Notes under the pieces: generated by a model
Seen by the model: only the letters and a program-made list of their open reading frames with translations
Database searches by the model: none
What the model was told of the DNA's origin: nothing
Program-made: the position numbers and the translations under genes
Assembly: GCA_040007095.1 (NCBI GenBank)
Contig: JBDTVS010000192.1
Location: 23,716-87,715 of the forward strand
From: JBDTVS01 sp040007095
GTDB lineage: Bacteria > Acidobacteriota > Vicinamibacteria > Vicinamibacterales > CAVVIG01
Length of the DNA: 64,000 nucleotides
Direction of reading: 5' to 3'
Part shown: piece by piece, positions 18,294 through 28,139 of the stretch
Layout of the letters: each line of letters opens with the position of its first letter
How positions within the stretch are numbered: position 1 is the first letter of the stretch

Positions 18294-19319
18294 TTAGTTG
18301 GGGTAGGTCGAAATCCAACTTTGGAGTGTGTTGTAGACCGTGCTGGTCAGCCTGGTGCCGCAGTTCTGCGTCGAGGAGCCGGTCGTATGGATCCCGCGGA
18401 CGTAGACTCCGCCGCCATCGGCGATGCCGCTTCCGCTCTGGCCGCCAGCGGTGTCGATCTGGTAGCACAGCCTATACGAACCGCTGGTCGAGACTGCGCC
18501 GGAGGCCGTCCACATCGTGCCGAAGGGTTTGTCGCCAGGATAGCCGGTGATCGTGTGCGTTCCACCGGAGTAAACGCCCCAGCCGGAATTCCCGCCGTGG
18601 GGAGGCGCGCTGAGCACAATCATCGCGTAGTCGTAATTGCGGTCGGCGTTGTTGTGCCATGCGGAAGTGGTGATGGCGCGCGACCACGACTTCGTTCCCC
18701 ACGGTTGGTAGTTGCCGTTCTGGGCCACGGTGAAATTCAGGCTCGAGTACCAGGTGCCGGCACCGTTGGACACACAATGTCCGGCCGTCAGGACGTGTTT
18801 CGGCGAGATCAGCGTTCCGGTGCAGCCGACGGCGATCCGCCCGATATGCCAGAACGGGGAAGCCACGGTATTGGTCACCTGCACTCTTTGATCGGTGCCT
18901 TGGACGATTTCCGGAATGGGTATCGAGAAATTCCCCAACTGCGCCCCAGTTGCCGTGCGCGCGGCGAGCGTCGGCGCGGTGCCCCCGGTGGTCGCGAGGC
19001 GGCCGATGGCTTCAAGGTTCTTGAGCGCCGACTCGAAAATCGCGACGTCTCTCGACTCCATCTTGGATTCAAACAGATTGCCGCTCGGTGTCACCGCCAC
19101 CGCAGTGAGTCCAGCGACCCGGCGTTGAATGTCGTTTTCGACCTTGAGGGCGGTAAACCTGTCGTCGTCCGTTTCCGGGATGACGTTCGTGACCAGGTTG
19201 TCGCCATAGATGAACGCCGCCCGTCCCGTCTGCCTCCCGAACGAGAAGCTCCCCTGGGCGGCATAGGTTATCGGCGCCATCGACAGGACCACCAACCACA
19301 ACGCTGCTAATTTCCTCAT
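18294..19319 (-). CDS. Secreted trypsin-fold serine protease, glutamyl-endopeptidase-like (S1B)
   Basis: A 341-residue preproprotease. It starts at ATG 19319 (MRKLAALWLVVLSMAPITYAA), six nt after AAGGAG. About 130 residues of propeptide (charged, helical) precede the catalytic domain. The triad is visible: His in VLTAGHC, Asp in NYDYAMIVL and Ser in GGQSGSG. GYPGDKPFGTMW, VRGIHTTG and CGTRLTSTVYNTLQSW strongly resemble the Bacillus intermedius-type glutamyl endopeptidases, including the His that helps bind Glu at P1. It is likely a scavenging extracellular protease. Remnants of a receptor gene lie upstream. Confidence 0.9.
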   Translation of the reverse strand: MRKLAALWLVVLSMAPITYAAQGSFSFGRQTGRAAFIYGDNLVTNVIPETDDDRFTALKVENDIQRRVAGLTAVAVTPSGNLFESKMESRDVAIFESALKNLEAIGRLATTGGTAPTLAARTATGAQLGNFSIPIPEIVQGTDQRVQVTNTVASPFWHIGRIAVGCTGTLISPKHVLTAGHCVSNGAGTWYSSLNFTVAQNGNYQPWGTKSWSRAITTSAWHNNADRNYDYAMIVLSAPPHGGNSGWGVYSGGTHTITGYPGDKPFGTMWTASGAVSTSGSYRLCYQIDTAGGQSGSGIADGGGVYVRGIHTTGSSTQNCGTRLTSTVYNTLQSWISTYPN

Positions 19320-19481
19320 ACGAACTCCTTGACGATCAGACGTTGACCGACGCATCACCAGGTGCTGGCGAGGCGTTTACGAAAGCTTGACGATTCACAG
19401 TTGAGACAACGTCTGCTCTGCTCGATTGGAACAGCGTGCGCGTCGGCGGGCCGGTTGGGGAAACGAGGGGGGATTGGGTCG

Positions 19482-19594
19482 TTGATCTCGAGTGCGGTGC
19501 AGACCTATAACCAGACGTCGGCGCGCGGTGGCTCACGCCGAGGTTGGCGTTGCCCGCGCGCGCCGCCAACCTCGGCCTGCAGCTCGATTTCTAG
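19482..19594 (+). pseudogene. 3' stub of a TonB-dependent receptor gene
   Basis: On the plus strand, one frame reads SSAVQTYNQTS. After a frameshift near 19520 the next frame reads ARWLTPRLALPARAANLGLQLDF and a TAG at 19592-19594. This is the standard end of the receptors in this window (compare LPARFAKIGVQFDF). Only the last about 37 codons remain, within an otherwise gene-free interval (19320-19658). A perfect 13-bp inverted repeat (19537-19549 / 19564-19576) falls inside the stub. Confidence 0.65.
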
Positions 19595-19658
19595 ACGGAG
19601 GGTGGATCGAGGTCCTGTGTCGAGCGCACATCGCCCCGCAGGCGCGACACCAGGCAAT

Positions 19659-20645
19659 TCACCGCCCGGCAAGCCGCCGCGCTTCGCTGACCACGCTGGT
19701 GTCGATGAAGGCCCGGAGCCGCTCCCTGGGCAGAGGCTCGCGCTGCTGCCCTTTCGCGATCCACGTCTCTTCTTCAGTCAGGACGTCCAGCATGTCACCG
19801 GGCATGGCCGCCGGAAATGCCTGGAACGGCCAACTGCGCGTGACCGTATCCTCGGTCTGCTTGATCATCCTTGCCACGAGCGGGATCACGTCGCGGGGGC
19901 GCATCCGCACCGTGTCGTTGGCCACGATGAGCGCGCGCACGAACTCCACCAGCTCCCGTCGCCGCTTCGGATCGTTCAACACCTCGGTCGTCGTATACAG
20001 ACTGAACAGCTCCCGGTAGGCCTTGTTGTCCTGAAATACGGTCGCATCGTTGCCGAGCGCCTCCAGGGCCTGTTGGCCTTGCGGCTCCCACATCGAGATC
20101 GCGTCGGCCTCGCGTCTGGCGATGGCCGCCACCATGTCGTTCGCCGCGACGGTCACGAGTGTCACGTCGGCTTCCTGAAGACGAGCCTTGGCCAGCATCT
20201 TCACCAGGTGGTAATGCGCCGAGGTGTTGCGGGGCGTGATGATCTTCTTGCCGCGAAGATCCGCGAGGGTGTTGATGCCGGCGGACTTGCGCGCGATGAC
20301 GCGGTACAGACCCTCGGCGACCGTCAACAGCACGCGGACATTCGGATTGGCGGCGGTCACCAGCAGCATCTGCGTCTCGGCATTGGTGCCCGCATGGGCG
20401 CTGCCATTGACGACATTGCGGATGCCTCCGCTGATCACGTTGAAGCCCGCACCAGCCGGCCCTTCGTCGGCCAGGAAGATCGGCGCGGTCTCGATCGTGG
20501 TCATGTTGACGGCGACTGTAAATGGATCGCTCGGGCCAAGACGCTGTGGCGGCGGCGGGGCCTGGCCGCCCTGGCCCGCCATGCCGATCGGCGCCAGGCC
20601 AAGGGTTGCGATGAGCCAGAAACGTATCGTGACGGCACTTTTCAT
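19659..20645 (-). CDS. ABC/TAXI-type periplasmic solute-binding protein (NMT1/SsuA-like)
   Basis: A 328-residue exported binding protein. It starts at ATG 20645 after GGAG, and the signal peptide is IRFWLIATLGLAPIGMAG. It has the type II binding-protein pattern of NMT1/SsuA/TauA relatives: TVAVNMTTIETAPIFLA, ISGGIRNVVNGSAHAGTNAETQ, INTLADLRGKKIITP, AAIARREADAISMWEP. That last motif (dependence on a 'WEP' segment) is typical of sulfonate or thiamine-precursor binding proteins. No cognate permease or ATPase is next to it, so it is an orphan or works with a distant transporter. It lies directly downstream of a receptor gene on the same strand, which suggests a shared substrate. Confidence 0.82.
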   Translation of the reverse strand: MKSAVTIRFWLIATLGLAPIGMAGQGGQAPPPPQRLGPSDPFTVAVNMTTIETAPIFLADEGPAGAGFNVISGGIRNVVNGSAHAGTNAETQMLLVTAANPNVRVLLTVAEGLYRVIARKSAGINTLADLRGKKIITPRNTSAHYHLVKMLAKARLQEADVTLVTVAANDMVAAIARREADAISMWEPQGQQALEALGNDATVFQDNKAYRELFSLYTTTEVLNDPKRRRELVEFVRALIVANDTVRMRPRDVIPLVARMIKQTEDTVTRSWPFQAFPAAMPGDMLDVLTEEETWIAKGQQREPLPRERLRAFIDTSVVSEARRLAGR

Positions 20646-20698
20646 TGAAATCGCTCCGGTAACGCGGGACGGCGGCCATCACCGCACAGGTAGACGCC

Positions 20699-23600
20699 TT
20701 AGAAATCGAACTGCACGCCGATCTTCGCAAAACGGGCCGGCAAGATCTGGGTTGGCTGTCCCCACAACGCCGGAGTGGTCACGCTGTAGGTCGTGCTGAA
20801 CGTCTGGCCGGTACTCGAGTTCAGCGCATTGTAGATGTCGACACCGACATTCAACCGTCGCCGGCCGAACTTGACGATCTTCCCAACGCGCAGATCGACG
20901 ATGGTGATCTGGTCGAAGAACGACTCATTGGTCTCGAACAGGTTGATGCCAATTGTCTGGACACTGCCCGAGGGGGCTCGGCCCAACGTCTGCGCGATTT
21001 CCGTCGCCGGCACCTGCAGGACTGCCGACTTCGCCGGTCCATTTCTGCTGGTGAGCGTCCCGGCGACCTGGACGTCGATTCTCGGAATGGTGTAGGTCCC
21101 CAGGCCTTTGTACTCGGACAGAACGGGTGTTACCGTCCTGCAATTGCGCCGGCTCGGGCCCTCAGGAATCCCCGTCCCGTAATAGCCGTTTTCCACATAG
21201 GTACACCAATCGTCGCCGGCGGTTGAAAGTACGGCGCCACCGCGCAGCGTCAACCCGCTTTTGAATCGTGCGTTGACGTTGAGGTCCACGCCATTCCACC
21301 AATTCTTTCGATCGATCCCGGGAATGTTGTCCTCGAGGATGGTCTGGTTGTTGATTTGCCCGAACTTTTGCGGCGAAACGTTCCACAGGTCGCCGATCAC
21401 GCGGCCGCTCGCAACGCCCAGCGCCGGGTCGACCGGAGCGGTGATGGAATAGACATCGAAATCGGACGGGGCGTTGAGCGTGTTCTTGATCAGCGTCCAC
21501 TTATCGATCCAGCGGCGGTGCCAACCGACTTCGACGGACATGCCCGATAGAATCTGGCGCTGAACGGACGCGCCCAGCTCCCAGTCCATGGGCCTGGTGT
21601 ACCAGCCCTTGAACATGTCCGGGTCGTAGGTGGTGCTGAACACCTGGGTCCCAAAGGTGTTGTTGTTCCAGGCTCCGCACACATCCCGGCCGCTGGCGCT
21701 GAGGTTCTGACTGGCGGGATTCAACAGGTCGCAGTCAGGCACGAAGTTCCCGTTCGAGTCCGCCCACGACCGGCCGACGGTGGTCTGAATGCGGCTGAGG
21801 GGATTCCCCAGCGTCCATCGGCCGTCGCTCGACGCCGAGTCCGTGTAGCGGCCGGCGTTGAACTTCACCGACGTCTTCCCGTCTCCCGACAGATCGTAGG
21901 TCACTCCGACGCGGGGATTGATGTCGTGAAATCCGGTGATTCCCCCCTCGGTGTCGGTCGGAAAGTCGAATACGGCCGGATGGAACCGGCTGCCGCCAAA
22001 CGTCTGACCTGGATAGATGCTGGTCGCGTTGTCATACCGGGCGGCCGCCTGCAGCGTCAGGCGCCCGAGCGTCCACTGCTCCTGTACATATGCCGACTGG
22101 CTGAAAGCTCGTGAGCGGTACTGGATCGGGTTGGCCCCGACCATGGTGAGCGACTGCGGAACGCCATTGCGGAAGGTATAAGAAATATCCCTGGTGTTGG
22201 TGAAGTTTCTGTTGTCCTGCACCTGCACGAAGCCCGTGTAGCCCACCTTGAAGTTGTGGGCGCCCGTCACGTACGCCGCCGATGCTTTCCAGCGCGGGAC
22301 CGACGCATGGTTCTCCTGCCAGTTCATCGATCGGTAGGTGACCGATTGAATCCCGCTCTGGATGCCCGTGTCGGTCACGCGAACGAGGTCGCGCGTCAGG
22401 TTCCCGTCGCGCTCGCGTCCGCCGTAATCGTAGGCGCTGGTCGAAAACGCGACGTCCAAAAGAAGACGCTGTGTCGCTGGCGACTGCCAGCCCACCTGGA
22501 CCAGATGTTGTGGATAGGCATCGGACGTCCCGGCGGCCTCGGGTGATGTGGTGGCGGAGCCCCCGCCTTTGTGGTTGTCTTTGAGCGTCTGCTCGTCGAC
22601 GTAGAGGTTGACCTTCTGGCGCGACGTCGCCTGCCACGTCACGCGCAGATTCGTCGCGTTGGTGGTCGAGTCGTTGAAGGCCGGACGGCTCTCGTCAGCC
22701 TCGAACAGCCAACTCGCGGTGCCGGCATTCTTGTTGTACAGCATCACGGGCACTTTCTTTTCGGTGGCCTTGGTCCGGCCGCTCCAGAAGAACCACAGCC
22801 GATCTTTCTTGATCGGTCCGCCGAACGATCCCGTCACGTCGTGCGTGGTGATCAGGTCTTCGGTCGCCACTCTCGATCCCTGGGCCTTCAAGGCGTCGGT
22901 CAGGTTGCTGCCCTGCATGCCTCCGTTGGCGAAATTGAAGAAGAAGGCCCCATTGGGGGTGTTCCCGCCGGATCGCGGGATGACGTTGATCACCGGCCCG
23001 CCCGACTCCGCCTCGCCCAATGCACCAGAGGTCGTGACCGCGAGTTCGGCGGCGTTACCCATGTCCGGCTGAAAGTAGCTCGTTCCGCCCCCGCCGGAAT
23101 TGGCCCCCGCCCCTCCCGTCGGCCCTCCGACGTTCATGCCGTCGACCAGCAAGCGGCCATCGTCGTTCCGGCCCCCGTGGGCGGAAAAGTTATTCACCTC
23201 GGCTCCTCCCCTGAGGCCGCCGACATCCAACGTACCTGTGACGGCCATCCCTGGAATGAGGATCGCCACGTTCTGGACGTTGCGTGCCGTCGGGAGCTCG
23301 GCGATGAGGGAGCCTCGGATGACGTCCTGGCGGACGGCGCTCTGGACGTCGACGATCGGTGTCTCGCCTCGTATGGTGACCGTCTCCGAAATGGTGCCCA
23401 CCCGCAACTCGACGTTCACGGCGGCTGTGAAGCTGCCCGCGAGCTCGATGCCCTCACGAACGACGGTCGCGAACCCCTGCAGCGCAAAACTCACGTTGTA
23501 GCGTCCCGGCTGCAGATCGACGATGCGGTACTGCCCGGTCCCGTCGGTGACGACGGTTCGCGCCTTCTCGATGAGCGCGGCGCTTGTCGCTTCTACCGTC

Positions 23601-23728
23601 ACTCCCGGTAACACGGCGCCCGAGGTGTCTCTGACGGTTCCCGTCACAGACGCTTGCGCAAAGGCGAGGGTCGGCGCGAACACCAGCACCGCCGCGACAA
23701 TCGGCGTCGTAATGACACTCTTCGACAT
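20699..23728 (-). CDS. TonB-dependent receptor, Oar-like
   Basis: A 1009-residue outer-membrane receptor with a good signal peptide (IVAAVLVFAPTLAFAQA). The carboxypeptidase-regulatory domain (SVTGTVRDTSGAVLPGVTVEA) is followed by the plug (VDVQSAVRQDVI, LIAELPTARNVQNVAILIPGM, RSGGNTPNGAFFF) and a barrel ending GVQFDF. Group motifs include VGRSWADSNGNFVPDCDLLNP, YTIPRIDVQVAGT and LGRAPSGSVQTIGINLF. The ligand is unknown. It is followed on the same strand by the orphan binding protein with a 53-nt gap, so the two are probably cotranscribed. A 500-bp leader with a small perfect hairpin lies upstream. Confidence 0.94.
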   Translation of the reverse strand: MSKSVITTPIVAAVLVFAPTLAFAQASVTGTVRDTSGAVLPGVTVEATSAALIEKARTVVTDGTGQYRIVDLQPGRYNVSFALQGFATVVREGIELAGSFTAAVNVELRVGTISETVTIRGETPIVDVQSAVRQDVIRGSLIAELPTARNVQNVAILIPGMAVTGTLDVGGLRGGAEVNNFSAHGGRNDDGRLLVDGMNVGGPTGGAGANSGGGGTSYFQPDMGNAAELAVTTSGALGEAESGGPVINVIPRSGGNTPNGAFFFNFANGGMQGSNLTDALKAQGSRVATEDLITTHDVTGSFGGPIKKDRLWFFWSGRTKATEKKVPVMLYNKNAGTASWLFEADESRPAFNDSTTNATNLRVTWQATSRQKVNLYVDEQTLKDNHKGGGSATTSPEAAGTSDAYPQHLVQVGWQSPATQRLLLDVAFSTSAYDYGGRERDGNLTRDLVRVTDTGIQSGIQSVTYRSMNWQENHASVPRWKASAAYVTGAHNFKVGYTGFVQVQDNRNFTNTRDISYTFRNGVPQSLTMVGANPIQYRSRAFSQSAYVQEQWTLGRLTLQAAARYDNATSIYPGQTFGGSRFHPAVFDFPTDTEGGITGFHDINPRVGVTYDLSGDGKTSVKFNAGRYTDSASSDGRWTLGNPLSRIQTTVGRSWADSNGNFVPDCDLLNPASQNLSASGRDVCGAWNNNTFGTQVFSTTYDPDMFKGWYTRPMDWELGASVQRQILSGMSVEVGWHRRWIDKWTLIKNTLNAPSDFDVYSITAPVDPALGVASGRVIGDLWNVSPQKFGQINNQTILEDNIPGIDRKNWWNGVDLNVNARFKSGLTLRGGAVLSTAGDDWCTYVENGYYGTGIPEGPSRRNCRTVTPVLSEYKGLGTYTIPRIDVQVAGTLTSRNGPAKSAVLQVPATEIAQTLGRAPSGSVQTIGINLFETNESFFDQITIVDLRVGKIVKFGRRRLNVGVDIYNALNSSTGQTFSTTYSVTTPALWGQPTQILPARFAKIGVQFDF

Positions 23729-24240
23729 GGTCTGATATCCCGGCTTTCAAGAGAGACGCGGTCGCCCGAGCCAGAACGATCCTGGACTGGCGGGCACGAC
23801 CCGGTGAACGGTAGTCGGCCAGGACGCGGAGGATCCTGATCGCCAGATGAACGACGGCCGCATTGTAGGTTAAAAAGTCGTAAAGTCCTCCTCCGCAGAC
23901 ACCGTCGGCAACCGCGCGAGTTTCTGGACGTGACCGGAAACGACGGCATGGAGGTGGATCGCCGTGGCAATCTCTATTCGACGACCGGCGCCGGTTCTGG
24001 CGAGGTGCGAATCACATCGGCTGGGGGAAGCGGCGTGCCACATGCTCTTTCGCGTGCGGCTGAAACAGGCCAGGCATTCGGCCCGGACCAACGCCGTAGC
24101 GGGCTGCTGAAAAACGCAGCCCGAACTGAAAACTCAAAAGTTGGAGTGAGAGCTCGCGCGGAAGAAAAGTCGTGGCGAGAGCGGGAGTCCACCAGCAACT
24201 CGCGTCGCCATCGCCACAACTCGCGCCTAAAAGCGCTTGA
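23729..24240. other. Gene-free interval between two receptor genes
   Basis: This is the 5' region of the receptor at 23728 and the 3' region of the one at 24241. I see no convincing gene. It holds a perfect 8-bp hairpin (24100-24123, CGGGCTGC with loop TGAAAAAC and GCAGCCCG). The GGGCTGCTGAAAAA string resembles terminal repeats of some insertion sequences, but no transposase or second end is present. Confidence 0.35.
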
Positions 24241-27200
24241 CTACCAGGTAAGCTCCGCGCTGATTCGGACCAACCGTCCCGTGAGGATCGAATTCGCCTG
24301 CAGCCATGTCCCGCCGGGGCCGGCGTAGGTGTTGTTGTAGGTCAGCACCGGGTTGCTGTTCAGCGTGTTGTACAGATCGAGCGACACCATCGTGCGAGCG
24401 CCGCCGAATCGCAGCATTTTCGCGAAGCGGAAATCGAGCTGGTTGATCCGGTCGCCATACAGGCTTCCCGGTTCCACCAGGTTCACGGTCACGTTCGTCA
24501 CGTTCCCCGAAGGCACCCGCCCGAGAGATTGCGCGATCGTCGCCGCCGGAACGGCGTAGTTGGCGGACAGCAGGGCTCCGGGCTTGCTTTGAAAGATGGC
24601 GCTGACCTGCGCGTCAATCTTCTTGATGGTGTAGGTCCCCAGTCCACGCAGCTGCGTCAGCATCCCGTATGCGACATGACAATACGGACTCGTCGGACTG
24701 ACCGTCGAACCGACCAGGCCCGCGCCGATGGCGGTATTGACCTCGGGAAGATTGGCGCGAACGTCGCATGCGTCGGCGACGTTCTGTCCCGTGCTGGTGC
24801 CGCCCTGGAACGTGAACCCGCTTTGCGTTCGGAGGTTCACCGTCAGGTCGACGCCGTTGAAGTACTGATACTCCTTGCCGTACTTGCTCGCGAGCGTCTG
24901 CAGGTTGTTGACCTGGCCAGCCACCGCGGGACTGACATCGTAAAGCCCCGAGATCGTGTACCCACCCCCATTGGGCAGTCGTGGATCCTGCGGCGCGACG
25001 ACGCTGTAACTCCCCAAGTCGGATGCCTTCACCGCCAGGTTGTCGTTCAAGGTGAAGTTGTCGAACGTGCGCCGGTAATAGCCCACCTCAACCGACATGC
25101 GCGGCAGCACCTGTTGCTGGAGCGAGAGGCCGAAGCTCCAATCGCCCGAGCGCACCCCCCATCCCGAGAGGAGATCCGGATCGTAGTTGCCGGTCAAGAC
25201 CGGCTGTCCGAACGCCAGATTTGAGATCTGCCCGCAGAAGTCGCCGCCAGTCGCGCGGGCGTCGTTCGCCTGCGGATTCAGCAGATCGCAATCCGGCTGG
25301 AAATTCCCATTGGCGTCGGTCCAGGTGCGCGTCACACCTGGCACTCCGAACGGACCGGTGCTGGTCGGAATACGCGTCGTCGGATTGGTGTTCGCGTAAT
25401 TGAGCTGCACGCCGACGCCTTCGAGATAGCGGCCGAAATTCATCTTGACCGCCGTCCTGCCGTTGCCGAAGACGTCGTAGGCCAGGCCCATTCTGGGCGT
25501 GATGTCCTTGTAGCTGTCGATGCCCTTGGTTTCCGGGAAGTTGTAAGCCACGGGCAGGAATCGGTCGGGCCCGATACTCTGTGCGGGGAACCAGCTGCTC
25601 GCGACGTCCCAGCGGAGCGCCCCCTGCAGCGTCAGCCGCCCCAGCGTCCAATTCTCCTGAGCAAACAGCGCGTGCCAGCCGGCGCGGGCGTTGTTGATCC
25701 ACGGCGAAATGGTCTGCGTCAGCTGGTTCGGCACGCCATTGTTGACGCGATACCAGAGATCCGTCGAGTTGGTCGACCACGTCCGATCGTCGGTCATCAG
25801 GGTGCCTTGATACCCGACCTTCATGCTGTGCGCCCCCGTGACGTACGACATTGTCCCTTTCCACGTATAGGACCCGGTGAGGTTTGCGCCGTAGTCTTGA
25901 GACCGGTAGACGATGCCCGGACGATTGCCGTTCGCGGCGCAGCCACCCGCACACTGTTCGGTGACCTTGATCAGATCGTGCGTGGGATTCGGGACGCGCT
26001 CGAAATTGCCCCAGCCGTAATACGTGCCCCCGAAGCCTGCCTCCAGCAGCAGCCGGTTGGTGAGCGGCGACGACCATGTCACCTGAGGCACTCGCAGCGG
26101 CAGCGTCTGGTTCGGGCCGTTCGCTTCGGGCGAGACGACCGCGGGTGTCGTGATCCCGATCGTGTTGCCGTCGCACTTACGGCACACCCACTGCTCGTCC
26201 CAGAACCCGCCAATCTTGTTGCGTTGGCTCACCTGCCAGGTCAGGCGTCCGCTGACGTTCTCCCACGTGCGATCGGAGAATCCCTGCTGGTTCAGATCCG
26301 GTGCGTAGAGCCATTTGCTGGGATCGCCCGCGTTCAGATTGACGAACTGATTGACGTTCGCGCGCGTGCTTCCCTGCGTCCGTGCGGTGACGAAGTACCA
26401 GATGCGATCCTTCTTGATCGGGCCGCCCGCGGCCGCGTTCAGGTCGTACACCTTGAGCAACGGCGTCGGCACGATGCCGGTTCCCGCGGTGTTGTCGGCC
26501 TGCAGGTTCTTGCCGCTGCCGCTGTAGAACAACGACCCCTGCAGCCCGTTGCCGCCGGTCTTCGGGACGATGTTCATCACCAGTCCGGCGGTTTCCGATT
26601 CGCCGAGGCCGCCAGACGTCGTGAACGAGATTTCCTGCGAGTTGCCGACGTCGACGGAGTAGCCAGGCGGCTGATTGCCTCCAGGCGGGTTGCCGACGTT
26701 GAGTCCGTCTACGGTCATGCGCCCTTCATTGTTCCGGCCGCCATGGATGGGGAATTGCGTGGTGGACGTGCCGGTTGCGACGTCGTTCGTATTGGTGGTG
26801 ACGCCGGGGACGACGACGATGATGGCGTTGTAACTGCGAACCGTCGGGATGGCCTTGAGCACGTCGTTGCCCACCACTGTCTGGCGCCGCGCACTCTGGA
26901 CGTCGACGATCGGGCTCTCGCCGGTGACGGTCACCGTCTCCGCCAGGCTGCCGACCTTCAACTCGCCGTTGATCGTCGCGGTGAACGACCCGGTCAGCTC
27001 GACCCCTTCGCGCCTGGACGTGCTGAAACCCTGGAGCGTGAACGTCACCGTATAGCTGCCGGGCCGCAGGTCTTCAATGCGGTACTGTCCCGTGCCGTCG
27101 GTGATCGCCGTTCGCACTTTTTCGATGAGCGCCGGACTGGCGGCCTCGACGGCAACCCCCGGGAGCACCGCTCCCGACGAGTCCTTCACCGAGCCCGCGA

Positions 27201-27279
27201 TGACCGCCTGCGCGAACGCGGTCGAAGGGACCAACACCAGCCACGCGAAAAGCGTCAGCAGTCTCACAGTCGCCCGCAT
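24241..27279 (-). CDS. TonB-dependent receptor, Oar-like
   Basis: A 1012-residue receptor, ATG 27279 behind GAGGTAG, with signal peptide LLTLFAWLVLVPSTAFAQA. The regulatory-like domain (VIAGSVKDSSGAVLPGVAVEA) is followed by the plug (VDVQSARRQTVVG, AIPTVRSYNAIIVVVPGV, KTGGNGLQGSLFYSG) and the barrel. It ends with Trp (ISAELTW) rather than Phe, still a suitable terminal aromatic. A CxxC pair in the barrel (QWVCRKCDG) and a vicinal-type CAGGC could form disulfides in extracellular loops. It is paralogous to the receptors at 20.7, 31.9 and 43.4 kb. It directly precedes another receptor on the same strand. Confidence 0.94.
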   Translation of the reverse strand: MRATVRLLTLFAWLVLVPSTAFAQAVIAGSVKDSSGAVLPGVAVEAASPALIEKVRTAITDGTGQYRIEDLRPGSYTVTFTLQGFSTSRREGVELTGSFTATINGELKVGSLAETVTVTGESPIVDVQSARRQTVVGNDVLKAIPTVRSYNAIIVVVPGVTTNTNDVATGTSTTQFPIHGGRNNEGRMTVDGLNVGNPPGGNQPPGYSVDVGNSQEISFTTSGGLGESETAGLVMNIVPKTGGNGLQGSLFYSGSGKNLQADNTAGTGIVPTPLLKVYDLNAAAGGPIKKDRIWYFVTARTQGSTRANVNQFVNLNAGDPSKWLYAPDLNQQGFSDRTWENVSGRLTWQVSQRNKIGGFWDEQWVCRKCDGNTIGITTPAVVSPEANGPNQTLPLRVPQVTWSSPLTNRLLLEAGFGGTYYGWGNFERVPNPTHDLIKVTEQCAGGCAANGNRPGIVYRSQDYGANLTGSYTWKGTMSYVTGAHSMKVGYQGTLMTDDRTWSTNSTDLWYRVNNGVPNQLTQTISPWINNARAGWHALFAQENWTLGRLTLQGALRWDVASSWFPAQSIGPDRFLPVAYNFPETKGIDSYKDITPRMGLAYDVFGNGRTAVKMNFGRYLEGVGVQLNYANTNPTTRIPTSTGPFGVPGVTRTWTDANGNFQPDCDLLNPQANDARATGGDFCGQISNLAFGQPVLTGNYDPDLLSGWGVRSGDWSFGLSLQQQVLPRMSVEVGYYRRTFDNFTLNDNLAVKASDLGSYSVVAPQDPRLPNGGGYTISGLYDVSPAVAGQVNNLQTLASKYGKEYQYFNGVDLTVNLRTQSGFTFQGGTSTGQNVADACDVRANLPEVNTAIGAGLVGSTVSPTSPYCHVAYGMLTQLRGLGTYTIKKIDAQVSAIFQSKPGALLSANYAVPAATIAQSLGRVPSGNVTNVTVNLVEPGSLYGDRINQLDFRFAKMLRFGGARTMVSLDLYNTLNSNPVLTYNNTYAGPGGTWLQANSILTGRLVRISAELTW

Positions 27280-27578
27280 GTGCTACCTCACAATCGATGA
27301 TTCACCGCCCCGGGGTTTTACGCTGATCGAAACGAACCCTGCCGTAAGACAATCGTTCGTGATGAATGCGAGAGGCCCGACTCCGTGCGATGTGGCGACA
27401 CGCTATGCCAGGAGTCCTTCATAGTCAACATGCTTCGCGGTCAATTGCTGACGTCTCGACAGGTGTTATCCATGAATCCGAATCGTGGTCCGGCTCGTCC
27501 CAGACGCCGCTGATCTTGTTGCGGGGCGATGCCTACCCGGTGAAAGGCACGATGATGTTCTCCGACGTCGAGCGACCG

Positions 27579-28139
27579 TCAGCGGCCGCTCGCGGGGGCT
27601 GGCGCGGGAGGTGTCAATCCGGTGCGAACCGCGTTGCGAATCGGCTTGATGGTCCGAAGGTACGCGTAAATGGCCTTGAGATCCTCGTCCTTCATGTTCT
27701 GATACACGTCGGTCGGCATCGGCGGGAGCAGTTGTATCCCCTCCGGTTTCTTCCCGGTGCGCATCGTCTGAATGAACTTGGCTTCGTTGTAGCGGGTCCC
27801 CAGTCCAGTCGCCGGATCGGGCGTCAGATTCGACGCCACGCTCTGGCCCCACCCGCCCGTCCACGCGGTCAGATCCTCGGACGCGTGCACTTCACCCTCC
27901 GCTTTCGACGGCACCTTGGTCGTCAGAGGCCGGCCCGAGAGCATCCGCTCGGGATCGGGCTTCATGCCGACCAGCTTCGGGGAGTGACAATCATGGCAAC
28001 CGGTGATCCCCACGAGGTACTGGCCGCGCTCGACGCTGCTCTGGGATGCGGGCGGCGCCTGAGCGCCCAGCCGCAGCGCCGGAACGATGACAACCGAGAG
28101 AGCCAACTCGGCCAACGTGTAGGCGAACAACTTCTTCAT
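27579..28139 (-). CDS. Secreted mono-haem cytochrome c
   Basis: A 186-residue periplasmic cytochrome. It starts at ATG 28139 (MKKLFAYTLAELALSVVIVPAL) behind GGGAGG. The haem-binding motif is CHDCH (in VGITGCHDCHSPK). A distal Met is available in LLPPMPTDVYQNMKDEDL, followed by the closing helix LKAIYAYLRTIKPI. This layout matches diheme-related cytochromes of the 'c-type cytochrome, DUF1924-like' kind, but only one CxxCH is present. It is likely an electron carrier for exported dehydrogenases. It is divergent from the next gene, with a 320-bp spacer. Confidence 0.88.
   Translation of the reverse strand: MKKLFAYTLAELALSVVIVPALRLGAQAPPASQSSVERGQYLVGITGCHDCHSPKLVGMKPDPERMLSGRPLTTKVPSKAEGEVHASEDLTAWTGGWGQSVASNLTPDPATGLGTRYNEAKFIQTMRTGKKPEGIQLLPPMPTDVYQNMKDEDLKAIYAYLRTIKPIRNAVRTGLTPPAPAPASGR

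Noticed and set aside
19537..19576. Perfect 13-bp inverted repeat as a transcription terminator
   Set aside because: It lies inside a receptor 3' stub, has no T-tract, and is explained by repeated codons of the remnant (AGGTTGGCG/CGCCAACCT).
24100..24123. GGGCTGCTGAAAAA hairpin as an insertion-sequence end
   Set aside because: There is no transposase, second end or target duplication nearby; only the short string resembles known ends.
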